DNA of 64,000 bases from Mesorhizobium japonicum MAFF 303099 (lineage in GTDB: Bacteria > Pseudomonadota > Alphaproteobacteria > Rhizobiales > Rhizobiaceae). The translations under genes were made by a program, and so were the position numbers. Under the pieces are notes generated by a model. The model was not told where the DNA came from and ran no database searches. It saw only the letters and a program-made list of their open reading frames with translations. Shown piece by piece: positions 1 through 7,850 of the stretch. Numbering within the stretch: the first letter of the stretch is position 1; the number at the start of each line of letters is the position of its first letter. The stretch covers positions 1,426,001 through 1,490,000 of the forward strand of contig NC_002678.2 in NCBI RefSeq assembly GCF_000009625.1, read 5' to 3'.

Positions 1-1
1 C

Positions 2-118
2 GGCAGCCCCTGGCCGGAAGCCTTCCGCCGCGCCATCGGCGTATTGATCAAGGACGAGGAGGACCTGTCCTACATCGCGCCTGAGCTCGGCCGGATTGTC
101 GAGGAGGCGCTGGTGTGA
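2..118 (+). CDS. C-terminal end of an unidentified protein (partial)
   Basis: An open frame enters from the left edge and ends at TGA 116-118, giving 38 residues that finish with an acidic helix-like stretch (KDEEDLSYIAPELGRIVEEA). No conserved motif is left to name the family. The next co-directional gene is a CoxE-like VWA protein, and such proteins usually follow a MoxR/CoxD AAA+ ATPase. This could therefore be the tail of that ATPase, but that rests on context only. Confidence 0.6.
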   Translation, partial: GSPWPEAFRRAIGVLIKDEEDLSYIAPELGRIVEEALV

Positions 119-151
119 GCCGCGAGGTCATTTCGCAACGCTGGCGGGACA

Positions 152-311
152 GCGCCCCCCTCTGTCCTGCCGGACATCTCCCCCACAAGGGGGGAGATCA
201 GATGCCACGTTGGCTTTCGCCAATCTTCAGCGCTGCAGAATTGAGCGGCGCGCCAAAGCTGCCAATCTCCCCTCTCGTGGGGGAGATGTCCGGCAGGACA
301 GAGGGGGGCGC
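152..311. repeat. RIME-like palindromic intergenic element, type A, copy 1
   Basis: Two arms of about 32 bp (from 152 and ending at 311) are inverted copies of each other, beginning GCGCCCCCCTCTGTCCTGCC and ending with its complement. Each arm also contains a short hairpin around TCTCCCCC/GGGGGAGA. The same two-arm structure recurs at 51779-51937. This matches the general description of rhizobial intergenic mosaic elements. It lies between the partial gene and the VWA gene, and its right edge sits just before the likely VWA start codon. Confidence 0.85.
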
Positions 312-317
312 GAAGGA

Positions 318-1454
318 ATGATGCGTGGGGAAAGCTTGCCCCGAGCCGCCGCGCCGTTCTTCGGCTTCGCGAGGCTGCTTCGCCATCACGCCTTCCCCAT
401 CGCCCCCGAGCAGGTCACCGGCTTCATGAAAGCCGTGACGCTTCTGGGCCCCCGCTCGATGAACGACATCCGCGAGGCGGCGCTTGCGACGCTAGCGCCC
501 CCGCCCGACCGCCACGGCGAATTCGACGCGCATTTCCGCGCCTATTTCTACAACGGCACCAAGCCTTCGATCGAAGGCGAAAAGGACGACGAAACCCGCA
601 TCAAGGACGATCGCGGCACGCGCGAGGAAGAAGATCAGACTGTCCGCAAGGAGGAAGGTGGCGAGCTATCCTCCGCACTGGAACAGTTGAGCACACGCGA
701 CTTCCAGCGCGACGACGACAGGCTGGCCGCCTTTCGCCGAAAACTGTCCTCCGCTCTCCCCGCCCGCCGCTCTTTCCGCACCGTGCGCACCCCTTCGCGT
801 GGCAAGCTCGACCTGCGCCGCTCGCTCAGGGAAATCGTCAGCGCCGACGGTGACGTGCCCTCGCCGCTGCTGCGCCGCCGCCAGACCGTGCCGCGCAAGC
901 TGCTGCTCTTGATCGACGTCTCCGGCTCGATGAAGCTGCACACGGCGGACTATCTCAAGCTGGCGCATGCCGCCGTGCAAGGTGCTGACCGCGCCGAGAT
1001 CTTTACCTTCGGCACGCGGCTCACCCGCATCACCTCGGCGCTGCGCATCCGCGACCGCAACCAGGCGCTGGCCCGCGCGGCGGCGCAGGTCGATGACTGG
1101 GACGGCGGCACGCGCATGGGGCCGACACTGCTTGCCTTCCTCTCCGTTCCGCGCTTCTCGTCCTTCGCGCGTGGAGCAGCGGTCGTCATCCTGTCCGACG
1201 CGCTGGAGCGCGGCGACCATGCCGAACTGGAGACAGCGATGCGCAGGCTGAGCGCCCGCGCCTTCCGGCTGTCGCTGGCCACGCCCTTGGCCGGCGACCC
1301 GCGCTTCCGGCCGGCAACGGCGGCGCTGCGCGCCATCCTGCCTGACCTCGACGACCTCATCGACGGCTCGTCGCTGACCAGCCTGACCGATTTCATCCTG
1401 TCGCTCGCCCGCCCTGCCCCCACGGCTTCGACAATCTGGAAAAGGGTATCGTGA
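318..1454 (+). CDS. VWA domain-containing CoxE-like protein
   Basis: 378 residues if started at ATG 318; a second in-frame ATG at 321 has AGGA just upstream and is equally possible. The C-terminal half is a von Willebrand A domain with the MIDAS signature DVSGS at about residues 200-204, and the N-terminal half resembles CoxE-like proteins. In the carbon-monoxide dehydrogenase system CoxE works with a MoxR-type ATPase in cofactor maturation, but no molybdenum hydroxylase genes are visible here, so the client is unknown. A longer reading frame runs back to about 96 through the palindromic repeat and is unlikely to be translated. The stop overlaps the next start (TGATG), so the two genes are probably co-translated. 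Confidence 0.8.
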   Translation: MMRGESLPRAAAPFFGFARLLRHHAFPIAPEQVTGFMKAVTLLGPRSMNDIREAALATLAPPPDRHGEFDAHFRAYFYNGTKPSIEGEKDDETRIKDDRGTREEEDQTVRKEEGGELSSALEQLSTRDFQRDDDRLAAFRRKLSSALPARRSFRTVRTPSRGKLDLRRSLREIVSADGDVPSPLLRRRQTVPRKLLLLIDVSGSMKLHTADYLKLAHAAVQGADRAEIFTFGTRLTRITSALRIRDRNQALARAAAQVDDWDGGTRMGPTLLAFLSVPRFSSFARGAAVVILSDALERGDHAELETAMRRLSARAFRLSLATPLAGDPRFRPATAALRAILPDLDDLIDGSSLTSLTDFILSLARPAPTASTIWKRVS

Positions 1455-2341
1455 TGCAGAAAGCCATCGACGCGCATTTCCACATCTGGCGGCAGAAGGA
1501 CCAGCCTTGGCTGGTGGGGCCAATGGTGCCGCGCATCTTCGGCCCCTACGAGCCGATCCGCCGCGACTATCCGATCGGCGAATTCCTCCAAGACCAGAAG
1601 GGATCAGGTGTCGAGAAAGCCGTCTATGTCCAGACCAACTGGGCGAAGGAGGATTTCGAGAAGGAAGTCGCCTTCCTGCAGCAGACCGCTGACGAGACCG
1701 GCTGGCCGCACGCCATCGTCGGCTATGCCGACATGACGGTCGACGATGTCAGGCCGCAGATCGACCGGCTGATGAAATACAGGCTGCTGCGCGGGGTGCG
1801 CATGCAGTTGCACTGGCACGAGACGCCGGCCTTCCGCTTCGCCGCCTCGGCGGATCAGGTCATCGACCCCAAGGTGCGGGCCAACGTCGCGCGATTGAAG
1901 GATTACGGCCTGTCCTTCGACCTGCAGCTCTTTCCCGCCCAGATGAAGGACGGAGTGACACTGGTCGGCGAGAACCCTGAGACCAACTTCATCCTCACCC
2001 ATGCCGGCATGCTGACCGGCATGGAGCCGGAAGTCACCGAGACCTGGAAGGCTGGCCTGCGCACGCTGTCGGCGGCGCCGAATTTCTACGCCAAGCTCTC
2101 CGGTCTCGGCACCTTCGTCCACCGCAACGACCCGGCGCTGATCGCCTATATCGTCGACAACGCCATCGACATCCTGGGCGCGGATCATCTGATGTTCGGT
2201 TCGAACTTCCCGATCGAGAAGCTCTGGACCAGCCACGCCGAACTGATCAAGGCACACCGCGATGCGGTGGCGAGGCACGGCGCGGCGGCCGAGGCTGACA
2301 TTTTCTGGAATACGGCCGAAAAGGTTTATCGGCCGGTTTAG
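1454..2341 (+). CDS. Amidohydrolase family 2 protein (TIM-barrel lactonase/hydrolase)
   Basis: 295 residues from ATG 1454, which shares a base with the upstream stop. The N-terminal DAHFHIW (residues 6-12) supplies the HxH metal pair. A THAGM segment in the second half and an FGSNFPIEK segment near the C-terminus are typical of the Amidohydro_2 superfamily, which includes 2-pyrone-4,6-dicarboxylate lactonase and L-fucono-lactonase-like enzymes. It is probably a cytoplasmic metal-dependent hydrolase of a lactone or decarboxylase-type substrate. The substrate cannot be read from sequence, and the coupling with a VWA protein is unexplained. Confidence 0.85.
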   Translation: MQKAIDAHFHIWRQKDQPWLVGPMVPRIFGPYEPIRRDYPIGEFLQDQKGSGVEKAVYVQTNWAKEDFEKEVAFLQQTADETGWPHAIVGYADMTVDDVRPQIDRLMKYRLLRGVRMQLHWHETPAFRFAASADQVIDPKVRANVARLKDYGLSFDLQLFPAQMKDGVTLVGENPETNFILTHAGMLTGMEPEVTETWKAGLRTLSAAPNFYAKLSGLGTFVHRNDPALIAYIVDNAIDILGADHLMFGSNFPIEKLWTSHAELIKAHRDAVARHGAAAEADIFWNTAEKVYRPV

Positions 2342-2351
2342 CTGCGACCTA

Positions 2352-2447
2352 CCTTCTCCCCTTGCGGGAGAAGGTGGCCTCGCGAAGCGAGGTCGGATGA
2401 GGGGTGCTCCAGGGAACGCCCACGTCTCACTCCGCTGGAACACCCCT
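2352..2447. repeat. RIME-like palindromic element, type B, left part (split by IS110)
   Basis: The segment starts CCTTCTCCCCTTGCGGGAGA and runs to GGAACACCCCT, matching the left two thirds of the intact element at 48365-48507. The sequence that follows the break in the intact copy (CATCCG...) is found here only after 3593, on the other side of the insertion sequence. Confidence 0.9.
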
Positions 2448-2640
2448 TGTATCTGCACGGAGGAGACTTTGTGCGATGGAAGCGACTGAGCCTCGAACCG
2501 GACGGCCATCCGATTCGAGGCTTGGCGAAGTCGCCCGACACCCCTGCGGCTACAACCGTGGATGAGCCTGGGATCTTCGTCTTCGTCACGCACGACCGAA
2601 TAGTCGCTTGGCTCCAATCGCACGCACAAGGCAGGTTACC
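2448..2640 (+). ncRNA. Candidate IS110 bridge RNA
   Basis: The left end folds into a perfect 8-bp hairpin (GCCTCGAA 2490-2497 with TTCGAGGC 2514-2521). A loop follows, closed by CGAAG 2526-2530 with CTTCG 2575-2579. Inside that loop ACACCCCT (2538-2545) repeats the left target 2440-2447, and GGATGAG (2560-2566) is the complement of the right target 3592-3598; two further G-U pairs would extend it. A second loop holds ATAGTCGCT (2600-2608), identical to the element's right end 3585-3593, and ACAAG (2626-2630), complementary to the left end CTTGT 2446-2450. These are the four guides expected of an IS621-type bridge RNA. The exact 5' and 3' ends are not known. Confidence 0.88.
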
Positions 2641-3576
2641 GTGAACACGACCCTCTGTGGAATAGATATTTCGAAAGACTGGCTCGACGCCCATATCGAG
2701 CCGATGGGAGCGGCAAACCGCTTCGCCAACGATGCGGCAGGCATCGCCGATCTGGCCGCCTGGTGTCAGAACCATGATGTCGAACTCGTCATCATGGAGG
2801 CCAGTGGCGGCTACGAACGGCTGGCCTTCCTGCTCTTGTGGGAGATGGGCCAACCCTGCGGCATGGCCAACGCGAGGAGCGTTCGCTACTTCGCCGAGGC
2901 AATGGGTTTCCTGGAGAAGACCGACAGAATCGATGCCGCCGTGATTGCCCGTTATGGTGCCGTCAAGCGGCTCAAGCCGACGCCGCCGCCGAGCGCGGCC
3001 CAGCAGCGGCTCAAGGCGCTGGTTGCGCGGCTTTCCCAGGTGGGAGGAGATCTCACCATTCAAAAGCAGCGCAAGAGCACCGCCGACGCCGAAACTATCG
3101 CCAGCCTCGATGAAGTGATCGCGCTGCTTGCGCGCCAGAGCCGCAGGCTCGAAGGTGAGATCGCCACGCTCATCGATGACGATCCGCTGTGGGCATGCCT
3201 CGACCGAGCCTTCCGCTCGCTCAAGGGTGTTGCCTCTCGCACCGTGGCGCGGCTGATGGCGCAGTTGCCGGAGATCGGCATCCTCTCCAACAAGGCCATC
3301 GCCAAGTTGGCCGGCCTGGCGCCGATCGCCAATGACAGTGGCAAGCGCAGCGGTCGAAGACCAGTGCGCGGCGGTCGGGCAGGGCCGCGCGGCGTCCTCT
3401 TTCTCGTTGCCAGCATCGTTGCCAAATATGATCCGCATCTGGCAGCTTTCAAGCAACGGTTGCAGACTGCCGGAAAGGAGAAAATGGTCATCCGCATTGC
3501 GCTCGCCCGCAAGCTGCTCGTCATTCTCAATGCAAAAGCACGCGACGCGCGTAACGAATTCGCAAATGCAACTTGA
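2641..3576 (+). CDS. IS110-family transposase (DEDD recombinase)
   Basis: 311 residues from GTG 2641. An in-frame TTG at 2608 lies inside the bridge-RNA donor loop, so the GTG is preferred. The N-terminal RuvC-like DEDD domain shows CGIDISKDWLDA, EASGGYE and EKTDRIDAAV. The C-terminal Transposase_20 domain has LAGLAPIANDSGKRSGRR, containing the conserved serine, followed by GGR. It is expected to act with the bridge RNA for excision and RNA-guided insertion. Length and both domains are complete, so the element may be active. Confidence 0.95.
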   Translation: MNTTLCGIDISKDWLDAHIEPMGAANRFANDAAGIADLAAWCQNHDVELVIMEASGGYERLAFLLLWEMGQPCGMANARSVRYFAEAMGFLEKTDRIDAAVIARYGAVKRLKPTPPPSAAQQRLKALVARLSQVGGDLTIQKQRKSTADAETIASLDEVIALLARQSRRLEGEIATLIDDDPLWACLDRAFRSLKGVASRTVARLMAQLPEIGILSNKAIAKLAGLAPIANDSGKRSGRRPVRGGRAGPRGVLFLVASIVAKYDPHLAAFKQRLQTAGKEKMVIRIALARKLLVILNAKARDARNEFANAT

Positions 3577-3593
3577 CACCTCAGATAGTCGCT

Positions 3594-3645
3594 CATCCGT
3601 CTCGGCGCTGCGCGCCGATCCACCTTCCCCCGCAAGGGGGGAAGG
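3594..3645. repeat. RIME-like palindromic element, type B, right part
   Basis: The segment begins CATCCGTCTCGGCG, continues through a GCGCTGCGCGC core, and ends in the hairpin CCTTCCCCCGCAAGGGGGGA. It is the missing right part of the element interrupted at 2447. Confidence 0.88.
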
Positions 3646-3665
3646 AAGAGCGTCGCCATAACCCC

Positions 3666-4931
3666 CTACTGCGTCGGCAGCATGCCTTCGACGTCGCCGG
3701 CCGCGTCATTGAGCGCGTCCTTGGGCGAGGCCGACTGGTCGACGATGCGCGACAGATTGTCGACGATCGTCTGCGTCACCTTGACCCCGTTGGTGCCCGG
3801 GAAAGCATACCACGGAACCATCCGCGGCATCTGGCTAAGCCCGGCCTGGAACAGCGGGTTCTTCTTGTAGAAATCGCCGAGATAGTCTGATGATTTCGCC
3901 GCCAGCTCGTTGTTGGGGACATAGCCTGTGCCGGGCACGACGACGGACGCGCCATAGGGGCCGGCGGCGAATTTCGCGAACTTCCAGGCTGCCTCCTGCT
4001 TGGCCGCGTCCTTGGTCAGGATGACCACGGCATTGCCGCCGGTCGGCAGATGGCCGTTCACGGGATCGATCAGCGGGATCTTGGCGGTGCGCAGCGTGAA
4101 CTTGTCGCCGACATTCTTGATCGTGTTGACCAGCGCACCGGTGGTCTGGAATTCGAAGCCGACCTTGCCGGCCGCGAAGGCCTGCTCGCCCGCCGGCTTG
4201 GTGAAGACCGGCATGCCGCCCTCCTTCACCATCCGCTCGAGGATCTCCACCGCCTTCTCGCCTTCCGGCCCGTTGAAGGCGACCTTGCTTTCGTCCTCGT
4301 TCAGCATCTTGCCGCCGGCGCCGAACAGCAGCGCCGAGAACATCCAGTCATCGCCCTGCCAGCGGAAGTCGATGCCGTCGACGCCATTGCCGAGCGCCTT
4401 GATCTTGCCGCCGAGCGCGATGACCTCATCCCAGGTCTTGGGCGGATTGTCCGGATCGCCGCCGGCCGCCTTCACCAGATCGGCATTGTAATACATGATC
4501 GGGTTGGAGGTGGCGAAGGCGAGGCCCACCTGCTTGCCGTTGACCTGCGCCAGCTTCAGGATCGTGTCGGAGAAGCCGAGCTCCGCCATGTTGCCTTCCT
4601 TCTTGACCAGCGGGCCGAGATCGACGGCGACGTCGCGCTCGTTGAGCATGCGCAGGCGGTTGAGGCCGATGAAGGTGATGTCGGGCATCTCGTCGGTGCC
4701 GGCCTGGCGAAGAATGGTCTGGACGCCTTCTTCATAGGTCGCCGACGGGCTGGCGAACTGGATCTTGATGTCGGGATTCTCCTCCATGAACTTCTTCGAG
4801 ATCGTGTCCATCACGTTCTTGAAGAAGCCGGGCATCGGGTAGTGAACCGTCAGCGTCGTCTCGGCATAAGCCGGAAGGGCTGCCGCCAGCGACACCGCCG
4901 CCGCGGCCAAAATCCTGGAAATATGCTTCAT
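3666..4931 (-). CDS. Extracellular sugar/glycerol-phosphate-type solute-binding protein
   Basis: 421 residues with a clear signal peptide (about residues 1-23, ending PAYA). The mature part is a family 1 solute-binding protein of the UgpB/MalE class, with an N-terminal lobe around FFKNVMDTISKKFMEENPDI and a GNAVVILTKDA segment late in the protein. It is the last gene of a five-gene operon, 24 bp after the second permease. It should deliver its ligand to the two permeases from the periplasm. The metallophosphoesterase at the head of the operon makes a phosphodiester-containing ligand plausible. Confidence 0.9.
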   Translation of the reverse strand: MKHISRILAAAAVSLAAALPAYAETTLTVHYPMPGFFKNVMDTISKKFMEENPDIKIQFASPSATYEEGVQTILRQAGTDEMPDITFIGLNRLRMLNERDVAVDLGPLVKKEGNMAELGFSDTILKLAQVNGKQVGLAFATSNPIMYYNADLVKAAGGDPDNPPKTWDEVIALGGKIKALGNGVDGIDFRWQGDDWMFSALLFGAGGKMLNEDESKVAFNGPEGEKAVEILERMVKEGGMPVFTKPAGEQAFAAGKVGFEFQTTGALVNTIKNVGDKFTLRTAKIPLIDPVNGHLPTGGNAVVILTKDAAKQEAAWKFAKFAAGPYGASVVVPGTGYVPNNELAAKSSDYLGDFYKKNPLFQAGLSQMPRMVPWYAFPGTNGVKVTQTIVDNLSRIVDQSASPKDALNDAAGDVEGMLPTQ

Positions 4932-4955
4932 TGGTCGTACTCCTTGTTGGCCCGG

Positions 4956-5786
4956 TCAGCCTTTGAGACCGGTCATGGTGATGCCCTCGACGAAGCGCTT
5001 CTGCGCGAGCAGGAAGGCGGCGACGAGAGGAAGGGTGATGATCAGCGTGGCGGCCATCAGCGCGCCGTAGTCGTCGCCGGCCTCGGCGGCGCGGAAATAC
5101 ATCAGGCCGAGCGGCGGCGTGGCGTAGGCCTGCTTGCTGACGACGATCAGCGGCCAGTAGAGATCGTTCCAGTGCGCGACGACGGAAAAGATCGCAAAGG
5201 CGGTGACCGCCGGCCAGGCATTGGGGACGATGACGCGCGCGACGATGCCGAGTTCGGACATGCCGTCGAGCCGCGCCGCGTGCAGCAGGTCGTCGGGCAT
5301 GGCGCGGAAGAACTGCAGGAACATGAAGATCGCGAACACCGATATGGTGAAGGGCGCGACCAGCGAGGTGTAGCTGTTCAAGAGCGACATTCTGTCGAAG
5401 GCGACGTAGAGCGGCAGCGCCGTCGCATGGATCGGCACCAGCAGGCCGAGCATGACCAGCACCATCATCAACCGCGCGGCGCGGAACTTCAGCTTGGCCA
5501 TCGCATAGGCGCAAGGGATCGCCACCACGACCTGGAAGAAGAAGATCAGGCCGCAGACGAGAACGCCGTTCCACAGCAGTGCCGCCATCGGCACCTTGGC
5601 AAACGCCTTGGCGAAATTCTCGGCGAAGTAGAAATGCTGCGGGATGAGCGCCAGCGACGAGGTGAAGATGTCGCTCTGCGTCTTGCCCGCCGTCGAGATC
5701 ATGAAGATGTAGGGCGCAAGGACCATCAGCGCGCCGAGCGAAAGCAGCGCGAAACGGATGATGCGGCCGGCCGGAATGCCCATCAT
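4956..5786 (-). CDS. ABC transporter permease, MalG/UgpE type
   Basis: 276 residues starting at tandem ATGs at 5786 and 5783; the first overlaps the upstream stop as ATGA. There are about six hydrophobic helices. The EAA loop is at DLLHAARLDGMSELGIVARV, ending in the usual cytoplasmic contact region for the ATPase. It pairs with the permease at 5783-6706. Overlap of coding ends points to translational coupling. Confidence 0.92.
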   Translation of the reverse strand: MMGIPAGRIIRFALLSLGALMVLAPYIFMISTAGKTQSDIFTSSLALIPQHFYFAENFAKAFAKVPMAALLWNGVLVCGLIFFFQVVVAIPCAYAMAKLKFRAARLMMVLVMLGLLVPIHATALPLYVAFDRMSLLNSYTSLVAPFTISVFAIFMFLQFFRAMPDDLLHAARLDGMSELGIVARVIVPNAWPAVTAFAIFSVVAHWNDLYWPLIVVSKQAYATPPLGLMYFRAAEAGDDYGALMAATLIITLPLVAAFLLAQKRFVEGITMTGLKG

Positions 5787-6706
5787 GTGTAGTGCACCCG
5801 CCGGTCGATCACGCGGTATTGCACAAGCATCAGCACGACCAGGATCGCCAGGAAGACGACCGTCATCGCCGAGGCGTAGCCGACGCGCAGATAGACGAAC
5901 CCCTCCTGGTAGATGGTGAAAAGCAGCACTTCGGAGGCCTTGTTGGGGCCGCCATCGGTCAGCATCTTCACCGTCTCGAAAACCTTCACTGCATTGGTGA
6001 TGCTGATGGTGACGACGAACAGCGTCGTCGGCCCGAGCATCGGCCAGGTGACCAGGAAAAACCGGTCGAGCGCCGATTTGGCGCCGTCGACATGGGCGGC
6101 GGCATAGAGCTCGCGCGGGATCGCCGTCAGCCCCGCCAGGAACAGCACCATGTTGAAGCCGACCGACTGCCAGATGCCGATGATCGACAGGCTGTAGAGC
6201 ACGGTGTTCGACGCGCCGAGCCAGTTCGGGCCGGGAATGCCGGCAAGCGAAAGCAAAGCGTTGAGCGGCCCGATCGTCGGATGGAAGATGTATTGCCAGA
6301 CCGTCGCCATGGCGACGATCAGCGAGGCGACGGGCAGGAAATAGACGGTGCGGAAAAAGCCGCGCGCCCGCCCCTCGCCTTCGATCAGCAGCGCAACCCC
6401 CAGGCCAAGCACGATCGAGACCGGCGCAACGATCGCCGTATAGACCGAGGTGTTCCACAGCGACCGGCGGAAGGTGCGGTCGTTTAGAAGATGCGCGTAG
6501 TTCTCGAAGCCGACGAAGCGGAACTTGCCGTAGCCGAGCTCGAAATCGGTGAAGCCGAGAAAGATGACGGCGGCCACCGGCAACAGCACGAACAGCAGCA
6601 ACAGCACGATGGCCGGCGCCGCCAGCAGCCAGGCGGTCCGGTCTTCGCTGCGCGCACGCCGTGCCGCGGCGCTCGCGACATTGCCCGCCAGCGCGACGCT
6701 AGACAT
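5783..6706 (-). CDS. ABC transporter permease, MalF/UgpA type
   Basis: 307 residues from ATG 6706, chosen because translation upstream would run through the ATPase gene and is low-complexity Arg/Ser sequence. The N-terminal helix (WLLAAPAIVLLLLFVLLP) is followed by a periplasmic loop and further membrane helices. The EAA loop is at ELYAAAHVDGAKSALDRFF and the MLTDGGPNKASEV segment is typical of the family. The start overlaps the 3' end of the ATPase gene by 8 bases. Confidence 0.92.
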   Translation of the reverse strand: MSSVALAGNVASAAARRARSEDRTAWLLAAPAIVLLLLFVLLPVAAVIFLGFTDFELGYGKFRFVGFENYAHLLNDRTFRRSLWNTSVYTAIVAPVSIVLGLGVALLIEGEGRARGFFRTVYFLPVASLIVAMATVWQYIFHPTIGPLNALLSLAGIPGPNWLGASNTVLYSLSIIGIWQSVGFNMVLFLAGLTAIPRELYAAAHVDGAKSALDRFFLVTWPMLGPTTLFVVTISITNAVKVFETVKMLTDGGPNKASEVLLFTIYQEGFVYLRVGYASAMTVVFLAILVVLMLVQYRVIDRRVHYT

Positions 6707-7850
6707 AGGCCGGCTCCTGCCGGGCGCCCGCCGCGATGCGCAGCCGCTTTCCCTCCGGCCCGAAGACCATCGCCTGTTCGGGGGCCAGGACGACACCCAC
6801 CTTCATTCCGGCAATCAGGTCCCTCGCCTCCTGTGGCGCCAGCTTGGCGACGACGCCGTCGCCGGAGGCGTCGAGACGGCAATGGGCAATGACTTCCGAC
6901 CCGAGGAATTCGAGCCGTTCGATCCGCCCGGCAAGGCCGCTGCGCCCGCTGGGAGACAGTTTGACGAATTCCGGCCGAATGCCGAGGCTGACCGGGCCGT
7001 TCGCCACCTTCTCCAGTAAAGCCAGCCGGATGCCTTCGAAGCCGACATGGCCGTTCTCGGCTTGCGCCGGGATGATGTTGATCCTCGGCTGACCGACGAA
7101 ACGCGCCACCTCGATATGGGCGGGATCGTTGTAGATCACATCGGGTGCTGCGAGCTGCAGCAGATTGCCGCCGATCATCACCGCCACCCGGTCGGCCATC
7201 GAAAGCGCCTCGGCCTGGTCGTGCGTCACATAGAGCGTCGGCACGCCGGCGCGGCGGTGCAGTTCGACGATCTCGCCGCGGGCGTGGACGCGCAGATTGG
7301 CATCAAGATTGGAGAGCGGCTCGTCCATCAGGAAGATGCTGGGATGGCGCACCATGGCACGCGCCAGCGCCACGCGCTGCCGCTGGCCGCCCGACATCTG
7401 CCCCGGCTTGCGGTCGAGCAGATGGTCGATCTTGAGCAAACCCGCCATCTCGCGGACATCGCGCGCGATGCCGGTGCGAATATCCTTTTGGCCGGGCAGC
7501 AGGGGGCCGACCAGCGGCAGGCGCTGCGACCGGCTCAGCCGCTTCATGGCGAGCGGCACGGCGATGTTCTGCCCAGCTGTCAGATGCGGGTAGAGCGCGT
7601 AGGACTGGAACACCATGGCGATGTTGCGCTCGGCCGCGGCGACCGGCGACATGTCCTTCCCGCCGACGAAGATTTCGCCGCTGTCGGCATGGTCGAGCCC
7701 CGCGAGGATGCGCAGCAAGGTGCTCTTGCCACATCCGGAGGGGCCGACGAGCGCGATGAATTCGCCGGCTTCGACATCGAGGCTGACGCCGTTCAGAATG
7801 GCATTGCCGCCAAAGGACTTCTTCAGACTGCGAAGCGATAGCGCGCTCAT
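6699..7850 (-). CDS. ABC transporter ATP-binding protein, UgpC/MalK type
   Basis: 383 residues. Walker A is GPSGCGKST (36-44), the signature is MSGGQRQRVALARA, Walker B is IFLMDEPLSNLD, and the H-loop is VTHDQ. A C-terminal TOBE/MalK-type regulatory domain follows, with GIRPEFVKL. An unusual basic insertion of roughly 25 residues (around MKRLSRSQRLPLVGPLL) sits in the helical subdomain before the signature. The gene overlaps its neighbours at both ends. Confidence 0.92.
   Translation of the reverse strand: MSALSLRSLKKSFGGNAILNGVSLDVEAGEFIALVGPSGCGKSTLLRILAGLDHADSGEIFVGGKDMSPVAAAERNIAMVFQSYALYPHLTAGQNIAVPLAMKRLSRSQRLPLVGPLLPGQKDIRTGIARDVREMAGLLKIDHLLDRKPGQMSGGQRQRVALARAMVRHPSIFLMDEPLSNLDANLRVHARGEIVELHRRAGVPTLYVTHDQAEALSMADRVAVMIGGNLLQLAAPDVIYNDPAHIEVARFVGQPRINIIPAQAENGHVGFEGIRLALLEKVANGPVSLGIRPEFVKLSPSGRSGLAGRIERLEFLGSEVIAHCRLDASGDGVVAKLAPQEARDLIAGMKVGVVLAPEQAMVFGPEGKRLRIAAGARQEPAYV

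Larger units (their letters stand above)
2446..3593 (+). mobile_element. IS110-family insertion sequence inserted in a RIME-like element
   Basis: The element is bounded by CT core dinucleotides at 2446-2447 and 3592-3593. Joining 2447 to 3594 restores an uninterrupted palindromic element equivalent to the one at 48365-48507. There are no terminal inverted repeats and no target duplication beyond the core, as expected for the IS110 family. A long non-coding left end (2448-2640), one transposase gene (2641-3576) and a very short right end (3577-3591) match the IS110 group, in which the bridge RNA lies upstream of the transposase. Confidence 0.92.

Noticed and set aside
2608..2640. TTG 2608 as start of the IS110 transposase
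   Set aside because: It lies within the donor-binding loop of the bridge RNA; GTG 2641 gives the usual N-terminus just before CGIDISKDW.
4050..5792. 580-residue open frame on the plus strand over the ABC transporter operon
   Set aside because: Its composition (Arg/His/Asp/Glu-rich) is typical of the antisense of GC-rich coding sequence, and the minus strand encodes clear transporter proteins.
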